Positions 1 through 5,686 of a stretch of DNA of 6,339 nucleotides are shown here, piece after piece. Origin of the DNA: Myxococcales bacterium UBA5297 (GTDB lineage: Bacteria; Myxococcota; Myxococcia; Myxococcales; UBA5297); NCBI GenBank assembly GCA_002408385.1, contig DHSB01000219.1:85557-91895 (forward strand), read 5' to 3'. The position numbers were made by a program, and so were the translations under genes. The first letter of the stretch is position 1. Each line of letters opens with the position of its first letter. The notes beneath the pieces were generated by a model. It worked only from the letters and a program-made list of their open reading frames with translations, had not been told where the DNA came from and did not search any database.

Positions 1-1320
1 CCGAACGACCACAAGGAGCTGACCTGTGCCCGCCCGGTGCGCGCGCTCGAGCCTCCGGCGCGGGTGGTGTTGCCCTTGCGCCAGCACGTCGGCGCTCCGG
101 CCAAGCCGCTCGTCAAGGCCGGCGACCTGGTGGCCGAGGGCCAGCCGGTCGGCGAGGCCGGCGGCTTCGTGTCGGCGCCGGTGCACGCGTCGATCGCCGG
201 CAAGGTGACCGCGGTCGGCAAGCACCTGCACCCAGCCGGCTACGAGTGCGAGGCGGTGACCATCGAGGCGCTGCCCACGGCCCCCGAGGGCCAGGAGTGG
301 CCGCCCCAGCCGTACCGCATCCCCGGCCCGGTCCCCGACTACCAGAGCGCCGAGCCCGAGAAGCTCAAGGCGCTTATCCAGGCCGCGGGCATCGTCGGCA
401 TCGGCGGGGCGGGCTTCCCCACGCACGTGAAGCTGTCGCCGCCCAAAGACAAGCCCATCGACACGCTCATCATCAACGCGGCCGAGTGCGAGCCGTTCCT
501 GACGTGCGACCACCGGGCGATGCTCGAGGACAGCGAGGCGATCGCCCACGGCGTGCGCATCGCCCAGCGCATCCTCGGGGTCAAGCGCGTCTTCTTCGGC
601 GTCGAGAGCAACAAGCCGGACGCCGCCGAGGTGATGCGCAAGGCGTTCGCCGGCGACCCGGAGGTCACGGTCACCGTCCTGCAGGTCAAGTACCCGCAGG
701 GCGGTGAGAAGCAGCTCATCAAGGCGCTGACCGGCCGCGAGGTTCCCCCGCCCCCGGGCCTGCCGATGGACGTCGGCTGCGTCGTCCAGAACGTCTCGAC
801 CTGCGCGACGATCGCCCGCGCGGTGATGGAGGGCGTACCCTTCTACGAGCGGGTGGTGACGATGACCGGCTCGATGGTCAAGAACCCGGGCAACTACCGG
901 GTGCGCCTGGGCACCATCGTCGGCGACATCGTCGAGAGCATCGGCGGGCTGCACGAGCCGCCGACCAAGGTGGTCATGGGCGGCCCGATGATGGGCATGG
1001 CCATGGCCGAGCTCGCGGTGCCGGTCGTCAAGGCGACCTCCGGCTTCATCTTCCTCTCGAAGAAGGAGATCGGCGATCTCCGCCCCAGTCCCTGCATCCG
1101 CTGCGGGCGCTGCACCCAGGCCTGCCCGCTGCTGCTGCAGCCCGGGGAGATGGCCCGGCGGGTCGAGCTGGGAGACCTGGACGCCGCCCAGTCGCTGCAC
1201 GTGATGGAGTGCATGGAATGCGGCACCTGCAGTTACATCTGTCCTTCCTATCGCTGGCTGGTTCAGCAGATCCGGCTGGGCAAGGCGAAGCTCAATGAGC
1301 GAAAGCAAAAATCAGCCTGA
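1..1320 (+). CDS. rnfC: RnfC, Rnf electron-transport complex subunit C (5' partial)
   Basis: Peripheral cytoplasmic subunit of the Rnf complex, predicted to handle NAD(H) and pass electrons through FMN and iron-sulfur clusters. The frame is open from base 1 and reads PNDHKELT, which fits the conserved RnfC N-terminus (GG-x-HPP-x-x-KELT type). The true start is therefore upstream and only about 10-20 residues are missing; the in-frame GTG at 37 is internal. In visible residues (439): a lipoyl-like barrel domain around 20-85 (QHVGAPAKP, then SAPVHASIAGKV); a glycine-rich nucleotide/flavin segment GIVGIGGAGFPTHVKL at 130-145; NAAECEPFLTCD from 159; then an SLBB-like region. Two C-terminal [4Fe-4S] motifs follow, C365/C368/C371/C375 and C404/C407/C410/C414. 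The end overlaps rnfD by 26 bases. Family identification is secure; the direction of electron flow is inferred from the family. Confidence 0.96.
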   Translation, partial: PNDHKELTCARPVRALEPPARVVLPLRQHVGAPAKPLVKAGDLVAEGQPVGEAGGFVSAPVHASIAGKVTAVGKHLHPAGYECEAVTIEALPTAPEGQEWPPQPYRIPGPVPDYQSAEPEKLKALIQAAGIVGIGGAGFPTHVKLSPPKDKPIDTLIINAAECEPFLTCDHRAMLEDSEAIAHGVRIAQRILGVKRVFFGVESNKPDAAEVMRKAFAGDPEVTVTVLQVKYPQGGEKQLIKALTGREVPPPPGLPMDVGCVVQNVSTCATIARAVMEGVPFYERVVTMTGSMVKNPGNYRVRLGTIVGDIVESIGGLHEPPTKVVMGGPMMGMAMAELAVPVVKATSGFIFLSKKEIGDLRPSPCIRCGRCTQACPLLLQPGEMARRVELGDLDAAQSLHVMECMECGTCSYICPSYRWLVQQIRLGKAKLNERKQKSA

Positions 1321-2419
1321 GGTGATGGCGGCTCCGGCGACCGCGCCAGCACCGGCGCAGAGCACAGCGCCGGTGGCGGCCGTGCCGGCCGAGTCGGCCG
1401 CCCCCAAGCTCGTCGTCGGCACCTCGCCGCACCTTCACGCCGAGCAGGGCGTCCCCGAGATCATGCGCTGGGTGGTCATCGCCCTCGCGCCCGCGGTTCT
1501 GGTCTCGCTCTGGTTCTTCGGCCTCGAGGCACTGCGCGTCTACGTCGTCGCGGTGGCCGCCTGCATGGGCATCGAGTGGCTCTGCCTGCGCTACCTCGGC
1601 ACGCCCGGCAGCCTCGGTGACTGGTCGGCGGCGCTGACCGGGGTGCTCTTGGCGATGAACCTGCCGCCGACCTCGCCGACCTGGATGATCGTCGTCGGCG
1701 CGCTGGTGGCCATCCTCATCGCCAAGCACGTCTTCGGCGGCATCGGCAGCAACATCTTCAACCCGGCGCTGACCGCCCGGGTCTTCCTGCTCATCTCCTG
1801 GCCCGTGCAGATGACCACCTGGCTGCGGCCCGGCGAGCGCGGCCTCGTCCCGGCGGGCGCGGACCTGCAGGGGATCACCGAGGCGACCCCGCTCGGCCTG
1901 CTCAAGGAGGGCCGGCTCCACGAGCTGTCGGCGAGCGCGACCGACCTGCTGCTCGGCAACGTCGGCGGCTCGCTCGGCGAAATCTCGGCCATCGCCCTGC
2001 TCCTCGGCGGCGCGCTGCTGCTCTGGAAGCGGATCATCACCTGGGAGATCCCGGTCTTCTTCATCGGCACGACGATCCTCATCGCGACGGCCGCCTGGCT
2101 GGTCGACCCCGCGCTCTACGCCTCGCCGGTGACCCACCTGTTCGCCGGAGGCCTGATGCTCGGGGCCATCTTCATGGCGACCGACATGGTCACCTCGCCC
2201 AACACCTTCTGGGGCCGGGTCATCTTCGCGACCGGCGGCGGCCTGCTCACCGGCGTCATCCGCCTGTGGGGCGGCTATCCCGAGGGCGTCAGCTTCGCCA
2301 TCCTGCTGATGAACGGGCTGGCTCCCTTGATCGACCACTACGTCAAACCACGCTCTTTCGGCACGGTGCCTGTGAAGAAGACCAAGGCGCTCGCTGCCAA
2401 GCCGGGGGTGGCCGCATGA
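1295..2419 (+). CDS. rnfD: RnfD, Rnf complex membrane subunit D with covalent FMN site
   Basis: Polytopic membrane subunit of 374 residues, homologous to NqrB. It carries covalently bound FMN and is thought to take part in the ion-translocating path. The core begins near residue 43 with TSPHLHAEQGVPEIMRW, the usual RnfD N-terminal motif. Hydrophobic helices follow, then the conserved GGIGSNIFNPALTARVF. The FMN-linkage motif is GITEATPLG, with Thr198 the likely attachment residue. Residues 1-38 form an Ala/Pro-rich extension that typical RnfD lacks. ATG 1295 is used as the start; it lies 26 bases inside rnfC with only a weak purine-rich site (GAAG, 1287-1290). An in-frame ATG at 1325, just after the rnfC stop, is an alternative that would remove 10 residues and still leave most of the extension. 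The stop overlaps the rnfG start (ATGA), which implies translational coupling. Confidence 0.95.
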   Translation: MSESKNQPEVMAAPATAPAPAQSTAPVAAVPAESAAPKLVVGTSPHLHAEQGVPEIMRWVVIALAPAVLVSLWFFGLEALRVYVVAVAACMGIEWLCLRYLGTPGSLGDWSAALTGVLLAMNLPPTSPTWMIVVGALVAILIAKHVFGGIGSNIFNPALTARVFLLISWPVQMTTWLRPGERGLVPAGADLQGITEATPLGLLKEGRLHELSASATDLLLGNVGGSLGEISAIALLLGGALLLWKRIITWEIPVFFIGTTILIATAAWLVDPALYASPVTHLFAGGLMLGAIFMATDMVTSPNTFWGRVIFATGGGLLTGVIRLWGGYPEGVSFAILLMNGLAPLIDHYVKPRSFGTVPVKKTKALAAKPGVAA

Positions 2420-3030
2420 AGGCCGAGATCCGCTGGATAGTGGTGCTCACGAGCATCTGCGCGGTGTCGGCAGGCCTGCTCGGCCTGGTCAACTCGCTCA
2501 CCACGGCGCCGATCGCCGCGGCTCGCGCCCAGACTACTCTCGACGCGGTGCAGACGGTGCTGCCCGCCTTCGATCGGCTGGCCGGGCCCGAGTCGGTGCG
2601 CACCGCGCTCGGCGAAGCCGACGCGCCACCGATGTATGCGGCCTTCCAGGAAGGCAAGCTGGTCGGCGTGGCGCTCGAGGTTTCTGATGCCGGCGGCTTC
2701 GGCGGTGAGGTGAGCTACATGGTCGGCCTGCTTCCCGACGGCAAGGTGCACGCGCTTCGGGTGCTGGGCCACAAGGAGACCCCGGGCCTTGGCTCCAAGC
2801 TGGCCGACGAGAAGTTCTCCTCCCAGTTCAAGGGCCTGGTGGTCCCCGCCGAGGGCCTGAAGGTGACCAAGGACGGCGGCACCATCCAGGCCATCACCGG
2901 CGCGACCATCTCCAGCCGCACCGCGACCCGCTCCGTGAACCAGGCGATGGAGACGCTGCGCAAGTACCTCCAGCGCCTGCCGGCCGCCGGCGCCCAGGCA
3001 CAGCCCACGCAAGGAGGCAGCCGTGGCTGA
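2416..3030 (+). CDS. rnfG: RnfG, Rnf complex subunit G, FMN-binding
   Basis: Membrane-anchored flavoprotein of 204 residues, related to NqrC, with its FMN domain on the outer face of the membrane. One N-terminal helix spans about residues 6-26 (WIVVLTSICAVSAGLLGLVN), followed by the exported domain. The FMN-binding domain shows GGEVSYMVGLLPDGKV, then HKETPGLGSKL from residue 119, a hallmark of the family. The flavinylation motif is ITGATISS with Thr164 as the expected attachment site. The ATG start at 2416 overlaps the rnfD stop by four bases. The same frame is open back to 2266, but that extension lies inside rnfD and would push the anchor helix away from the N-terminus, so it is rejected. 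The C-terminal tail is rich in Ala, Gln and Gly and overlaps rnfE by eight bases. Confidence 0.95.
   Translation: MKAEIRWIVVLTSICAVSAGLLGLVNSLTTAPIAAARAQTTLDAVQTVLPAFDRLAGPESVRTALGEADAPPMYAAFQEGKLVGVALEVSDAGGFGGEVSYMVGLLPDGKVHALRVLGHKETPGLGSKLADEKFSSQFKGLVVPAEGLKVTKDGGTIQAITGATISSRTATRSVNQAMETLRKYLQRLPAAGAQAQPTQGGSRG
3011..3017 (+). promoter_or_regulatory. Shine-Dalgarno site of rnfE
   Basis: AAGGAGG lies five bases before the GTG at 3023, inside the last codons of rnfG. It is the strongest ribosome-binding site in the window and fixes the rnfE start at a GTG codon. Confidence 0.8.
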
Positions 3031-3640
3031 GTTGACCGCCGTCCAGGACCTGAACAAGGGCCTGGTGCGCGAGAACCCGCTCTTCGTGCTGGTGCTGGGC
3101 ACCTGCCCGGCGCTGGCGCTGACGACCACCGTGGTCAACGCCCTCGGCATGGGCCTGGCGGTCACCTTCGTCTTGGCGATGTCCAACGTGGCCATCTCCC
3201 TGCTGCGCAAGGTGATCCCCTCCGAGGTGCGCATCCCGGCCTACATCGTGGTCATCGCCTCGTTCGTGACCATGGTCGACATGCTGATGGAGGCCTACTT
3301 CCTGTCGCTTTATCAGGCGCTCGGGGTCTTCATCCCGCTCATCGTCGTCAACTGCATCATCCTCGGGCGGGCCGAGGCCTTCGCGGCCAAGAACGGGCTG
3401 TGGCGCTCGCTGCTCGACGGGCTGGGGATGGGCCTGGGCTACATGCTCGCCCTGGGCTCGATGGCGCTGATCCGCGAGGTGCTCGGCAACGGCACGCTCT
3501 TGAGCGGGACCCCGCTGGAGATGGTGGTCTTCGGCGAGGGCTTCAAGGCCAACCCGGTGCTGGTGATGGTGCTGCCGCCCGGCGCCTTCCTGACCTTCGG
3601 ACTGCTGATGGTGGGCGCCAACCGCCTGCGGAGGAGCTGA
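3023..3640 (+). CDS. rnfE: RnfE, Rnf complex membrane subunit E
   Basis: Integral membrane subunit of 205 residues with about six helices (roughly 20-40, 43-61, 71-91, 96-115, 133-154, 178-200). It belongs to the RnfA/RnfE (NqrD/NqrE) family. It pairs with RnfA as an inverted homologue, and the pair is known in this superfamily to hold an iron-sulfur cluster in the membrane. Distinguishing motifs are ENPLFVLVLGTCPALALTT, with Cys28 in the first helix, and IPLIVVNCIILGRAEAFA, with Cys111. These are the two expected cluster ligands. The NP-x-x-V-x-x-LGTCP form and the GRAEAFA motif assign it to E rather than A. The GTG start is chosen because of AAGGAGG five bases upstream and because the protein then begins just before the usual LNKGLVRENP segment. 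It overlaps rnfG by eight bases. Confidence 0.95.
   Translation: MAELTAVQDLNKGLVRENPLFVLVLGTCPALALTTTVVNALGMGLAVTFVLAMSNVAISLLRKVIPSEVRIPAYIVVIASFVTMVDMLMEAYFLSLYQALGVFIPLIVVNCIILGRAEAFAAKNGLWRSLLDGLGMGLGYMLALGSMALIREVLGNGTLLSGTPLEMVVFGEGFKANPVLVMVLPPGAFLTFGLLMVGANRLRRS
3631..3636 (+). promoter_or_regulatory. Shine-Dalgarno site of rnfA
   Basis: GAGGAG sits seven bases before the GTG at 3644 and overlaps the last codons of rnfE. It selects the GTG start of rnfA. The junction GAGGAGCTGACCCGTG nearly repeats at the rnfA/rnfB boundary. Confidence 0.75.
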
Positions 3641-3643
3641 CCC

Positions 3644-4240
3644 GTGGAGCTCTCAGTCGCCGGATACTTCCAGCTCATCTTCTGGGCGGTCTTCGTCAAC
3701 AACTTCATCCTCGCCCAGTTCTTGGGGATCTGCCCGTTTCTCGGGGTCAGCAAGAAGATTGAGTCTTCGATGGGCATGGGCATCGCGGTGGTCTTCGTGA
3801 TCACCGTCTCCTCGGTCATCACCTGGCTGCTCTACCACCTGCTGCTCGCGCCGCTGGGGCTGTCGTTTCTCAAGACCATCGTCTTCATCCTGGTGATCGC
3901 CGCGCTGGTGCAGTTCGTGGAGATGGTCATCAAGAAGCTGTCCCCGGGCCTCTTCCAGGCGCTGGGCATCTACCTGCCCTTGATCACCACCAACTGCGCG
4001 GTGCTCGGCGCCGCGCTGCTGGCCATCCAGAAGGACTTCAACTTCCTCCAGTCACTGCTCTACGGGTTTGCCGCCTCGGTCGGCTTCGCCCTGGTGCTCG
4101 TGGTCTTCGCGGGGATCCGCCAGCGCATGGACACCACCACCGAGACCCCCGCCTTCCTGCGGGGAATGCCCGTGACCCTGGTCGCCGCCGGCATCCTGTC
4201 GCTGGCGTTCCTCGGCTTTGCCGGCATGGTCAAGATGTGA
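3644..4240 (+). CDS. rnfA: RnfA, Rnf complex membrane subunit A
   Basis: Integral membrane subunit of 198 residues, partner and inverted homologue of RnfE. Diagnostic segments are VNNFILAQFLGICPFLGVSK, with Cys30, and QALGIYLPLITTNCAVLG, with Cys118. The two cysteines are expected to contribute to the intramembrane iron-sulfur cluster shared with RnfE. About six helices can be seen (roughly 9-30, 44-66, 74-96, 103-127, 135-158, 175-196). Length and motifs match the family closely, with no truncation. The start is GTG, three bases after the rnfE stop, with GAGGAG seven bases upstream. Its closeness to rnfE and rnfB implies co-translation at matched levels. Confidence 0.96.
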   Translation: MELSVAGYFQLIFWAVFVNNFILAQFLGICPFLGVSKKIESSMGMGIAVVFVITVSSVITWLLYHLLLAPLGLSFLKTIVFILVIAALVQFVEMVIKKLSPGLFQALGIYLPLITTNCAVLGAALLAIQKDFNFLQSLLYGFAASVGFALVLVVFAGIRQRMDTTTETPAFLRGMPVTLVAAGILSLAFLGFAGMVKM

Positions 4241-4244
4241 GGAG
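4239..4244 (+). promoter_or_regulatory. Shine-Dalgarno site of rnfB
   Basis: GAGGAG overlaps the rnfA stop codon and lies six bases before GTG 4251. It decides between that start and the in-frame TTG at 4218 in favour of 4251. Confidence 0.75.
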
Positions 4245-4250
4245 CTGAGC

Positions 4251-5192
4251 GTGGACCTGACCACCATCCTTGTCAGCGCCGCCTCTCTCGGCGGCATCGG
4301 TGCCGGCGCGGCGGGCCTGCTCGCCATCGCCTCCCGCTTCTTCCGCGTCGAGGAGGACACCAAGGTCGTCGCCATCACCGAAGCGCTCCCCGGCGCCAAC
4401 TGCGGCGGCTGCGGCTTTGCCGGCTGCGCCGGGTACGCCGCCGCGGTCGCCGCGGGGAAGGCCGAGCCGAACGCCTGCACTCCAGGAGGCGCCGAGACGG
4501 CCCGGAAGATCGGCGAGATCCTCGGCGTCGCCGTCTCGACCAAGGAGCGGGCCGTCGCCCGCCTGCATTGCCAGGGCGGGATCGGCATCGCCGCCAAGCG
4601 GATCGAGTACCTCGGCTACGAGTCCTGCAAGTCGCTCACGCTGCTGGTGCCCGGCGGCTCGAAGATCTGCCCCCAGGGCTGCGAGGGGCTGGGTGACTGC
4701 GTCGCGGCCTGCGCCTTCGGCGCCATCAAGATCGGCGAGAAGCGCCTGCCGGTGATCGACGAGGAGAAGTGCACCGGATGCGGCAAGTGCGTGGCCGCCT
4801 GTCCCAAGCGCGTGCTGCACATGGAGGCGCAGTCCCAGAAGCTCGTGATGGGCTGTAGCACCAAGCTCGCCGCCAAGCTGGTTCGCAAGGCCTGCACCAC
4901 CGGCTGCCTCCAGTGCAAGGCCTGCATCCGCGCCTGCCCCTACGACGCGCTGATCTGGGACGGCCTGCCCAAGCGCATCGACGAGAAGTGCAAGGCCTGC
5001 GGCCTGTGCGTCGAAGCCTGCAAGCCCCAGTCGCTGCTCCTGCTGCGCGAGCCCGATCCGGCGGTCAAGGAAGAGGCCAAGAGGCTGATCGCCGAGCGCA
5101 AGGCTGCCGCCAAACCCGCTGCGCCCGCGGCCGAAGCGAAGCCGGAAGAGCCCGAGGCCCAGCCGGCCGCGGCGAGTGGAGAGAAGAGCTGA
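4251..5192 (+). CDS. rnfB: RnfB, multi-cluster iron-sulfur subunit of Rnf complex (long form)
   Basis: Membrane-anchored iron-sulfur protein of 313 residues, probably the entry point for electrons from ferredoxin. One N-terminal helix (about 4-27) is followed by the RnfB-specific four-cysteine motif C51/C54/C59/C76 (ANCGGCGFAGCAGY). A linker then carries C107 (HCQGG) and C126. The next region has C140, C144, C150 and C154, then C174/C177/C180/C184, as one ferredoxin-like pair. A second pair follows: C202, C215, C219/C222/C225/C229 (CPYDAL), then C247/C250/C253/C257. This is the long, many-cluster form known from clostridial and other anaerobe rnf operons, rather than the shorter gammaproteobacterial form. 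Two usual Cys-Pro positions read CA (154-155) and CK (257-258). Residues from about 284 are an Ala/Pro/Glu/Lys-rich tail. The start is GTG 4251, supported by GAGGAG; starting at 4218 would put extra residues inside rnfA. Confidence 0.95.
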   Translation: MDLTTILVSAASLGGIGAGAAGLLAIASRFFRVEEDTKVVAITEALPGANCGGCGFAGCAGYAAAVAAGKAEPNACTPGGAETARKIGEILGVAVSTKERAVARLHCQGGIGIAAKRIEYLGYESCKSLTLLVPGGSKICPQGCEGLGDCVAACAFGAIKIGEKRLPVIDEEKCTGCGKCVAACPKRVLHMEAQSQKLVMGCSTKLAAKLVRKACTTGCLQCKACIRACPYDALIWDGLPKRIDEKCKACGLCVEACKPQSLLLLREPDPAVKEEAKRLIAERKAAAKPAAPAAEAKPEEPEAQPAAASGEKS

Positions 5193-5647
5193 TGATCGAG
5201 CGCGGCACAGTGCGCGAGAGCCGAGGCGACGGCTGGGTCGTCGTCGAGGTCCATCGCACCGGGGCCTGCGACGGCTGCCACTCTCGTGGGGCCTGCAGCA
5301 TGGGCTTTGGCGCTCGCAACGCGCAGGTGACCGCGCGCGATCCACTCGGAGCGCAGATCGGCCAGCAGGTCGAGCTCGAGCTGGGCGACGGCGCCTTCTT
5401 GACCGCCTGCGCCTGGGTCTACCTGGTGCCTCTGGCCGGGTTGCTGCTCGGCGCCGGGCTTGGCTGGGGCCTGCTCGGCTGGATGGGCATCGGCGCGGCT
5501 CGCGACCCGCTCAGCGCGCTCTTCGCGCTGCTCGGACTAGGCATCGGGGTCGCAATCGTTTGGCTATACGACCGACGGGTACGCGACGCGCGTGGGGCGC
5601 CGACAGGCCGCTTCCAGGTGCAGGTGCGGGCCATCTCGGCAGATTGA
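5192..5647 (+). CDS. rseC: RseC/MucC-family SoxR-reducing-system membrane protein
   Basis: Small membrane protein of 151 residues. The N-terminal part (GTVRESRGDGWVVVEVHR) is followed by a cysteine cluster C26-x2-C29-x5-C35 (ACDGCHSRGACS), which is the RseC-family signature. A stretch resembling a small beta domain comes next (AQVTARDPLGAQIGQQVELEL). Two transmembrane helices then lie at about 69-93 and 106-126, with a short basic C-terminal tail. In E. coli, RseC acts with the Rsx (Rnf) complex in keeping SoxR reduced. Here it sits directly behind rnfB, so it probably serves the same complex, possibly in electron delivery, assembly or cluster protection; its exact role is not known from the sequence. 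ATG 5192 shares one base with the rnfB stop (TGATG), and a purine-rich site (GGAGAGAAGAG, 5178-5188) precedes it. The same frame is open back to 4913, but that part is a shadow of rnfB. The symbol is by family, not proven orthology. Confidence 0.85.
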   Translation: MIERGTVRESRGDGWVVVEVHRTGACDGCHSRGACSMGFGARNAQVTARDPLGAQIGQQVELELGDGAFLTACAWVYLVPLAGLLLGAGLGWGLLGWMGIGAARDPLSALFALLGLGIGVAIVWLYDRRVRDARGAPTGRFQVQVRAISAD

Positions 5648-5649
5648 AC

Positions 5650-5671
5650 GGGCGGGAGAATGCTCCCGCCC
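5650..5671 (+). terminator. Perfect 9-bp hairpin between rseC and apbE, possible terminator or attenuator
   Basis: The arms GGGCGGGAG (5650-5658) and CTCCCGCCC (5663-5671) pair perfectly around a four-base loop, AATG. The hairpin starts three bases after the rseC stop and ends 15 bases before the apbE ATG. The stem is very GC-rich, but only TTC follows, with no real T-tract, so a classic intrinsic terminator is doubtful. It could be a weak terminator that lowers apbE expression relative to the rnf genes, a 3' RNA-stabilising structure, or a translational modulator. Pairing is seen directly; function is inferred. Confidence 0.45.
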
Positions 5672-5677
5672 TTCGAC

Positions 5678-5684
5678 GAGGAAG
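5678..5684 (+). promoter_or_regulatory. Shine-Dalgarno site of apbE
   Basis: GAGGAAG lies just upstream of ATG 5687; GAGGA ends four bases before it. It favours 5687 over the in-frame ATG at 5660, which is in the hairpin loop and has no visible binding site of its own. Confidence 0.65.
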
Positions 5685-5686
5685 CG

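Noticed and set aside
26..208. Short + strand frame starting at GTG 26 after an AAGGAG.
   Set aside because: It lies wholly within rnfC in another frame, and its product is Arg/Ser/Pro-rich as expected of a frame-shifted shadow in GC-rich DNA. The RnfC frame matches the family through this point.
1292..2338. Long open frame on the - strand opposite rnfD (348 codons).
   Set aside because: The product is Arg/Asp/Glu/Gly-rich low complexity with no recognisable motif, a usual antisense shadow of a high-GC gene. RnfD on the other strand is unmistakable.
2266..2415. N-terminal extension of rnfG by 50 codons.
   Set aside because: The extension is inside rnfD, is not hydrophobic, and would bury the anchor helix. 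ATG 2416 with the ATGA overlap is the natural start.
2338..3234. Long - strand open frame opposite rnfG and the start of rnfE (298 codons).
   Set aside because: It spans several confirmed genes, has no family motif, and its composition mirrors the sense codons.
4251..4330. Possibility that the rnfB N-terminus is a cleaved signal peptide.
   Set aside because: The helix has no clear cleavage site, and the following cysteine motif is the known cytoplasmic RnfB domain, so it is best read as a membrane anchor.
4913..5191. Upstream extension of the rseC frame into rnfB.
   Set aside because: The extension is Arg-rich shadow sequence of rnfB. The RseC domain begins right at ATG 5192, which overlaps the rnfB stop.
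4230..5345. Long - strand open frame opposite rnfB (371 codons).
   Set aside because: Ala/Leu/Gly/Arg-rich repetition arises from the reverse complement of rnfB. There is no conserved motif, and it crosses three + strand genes.
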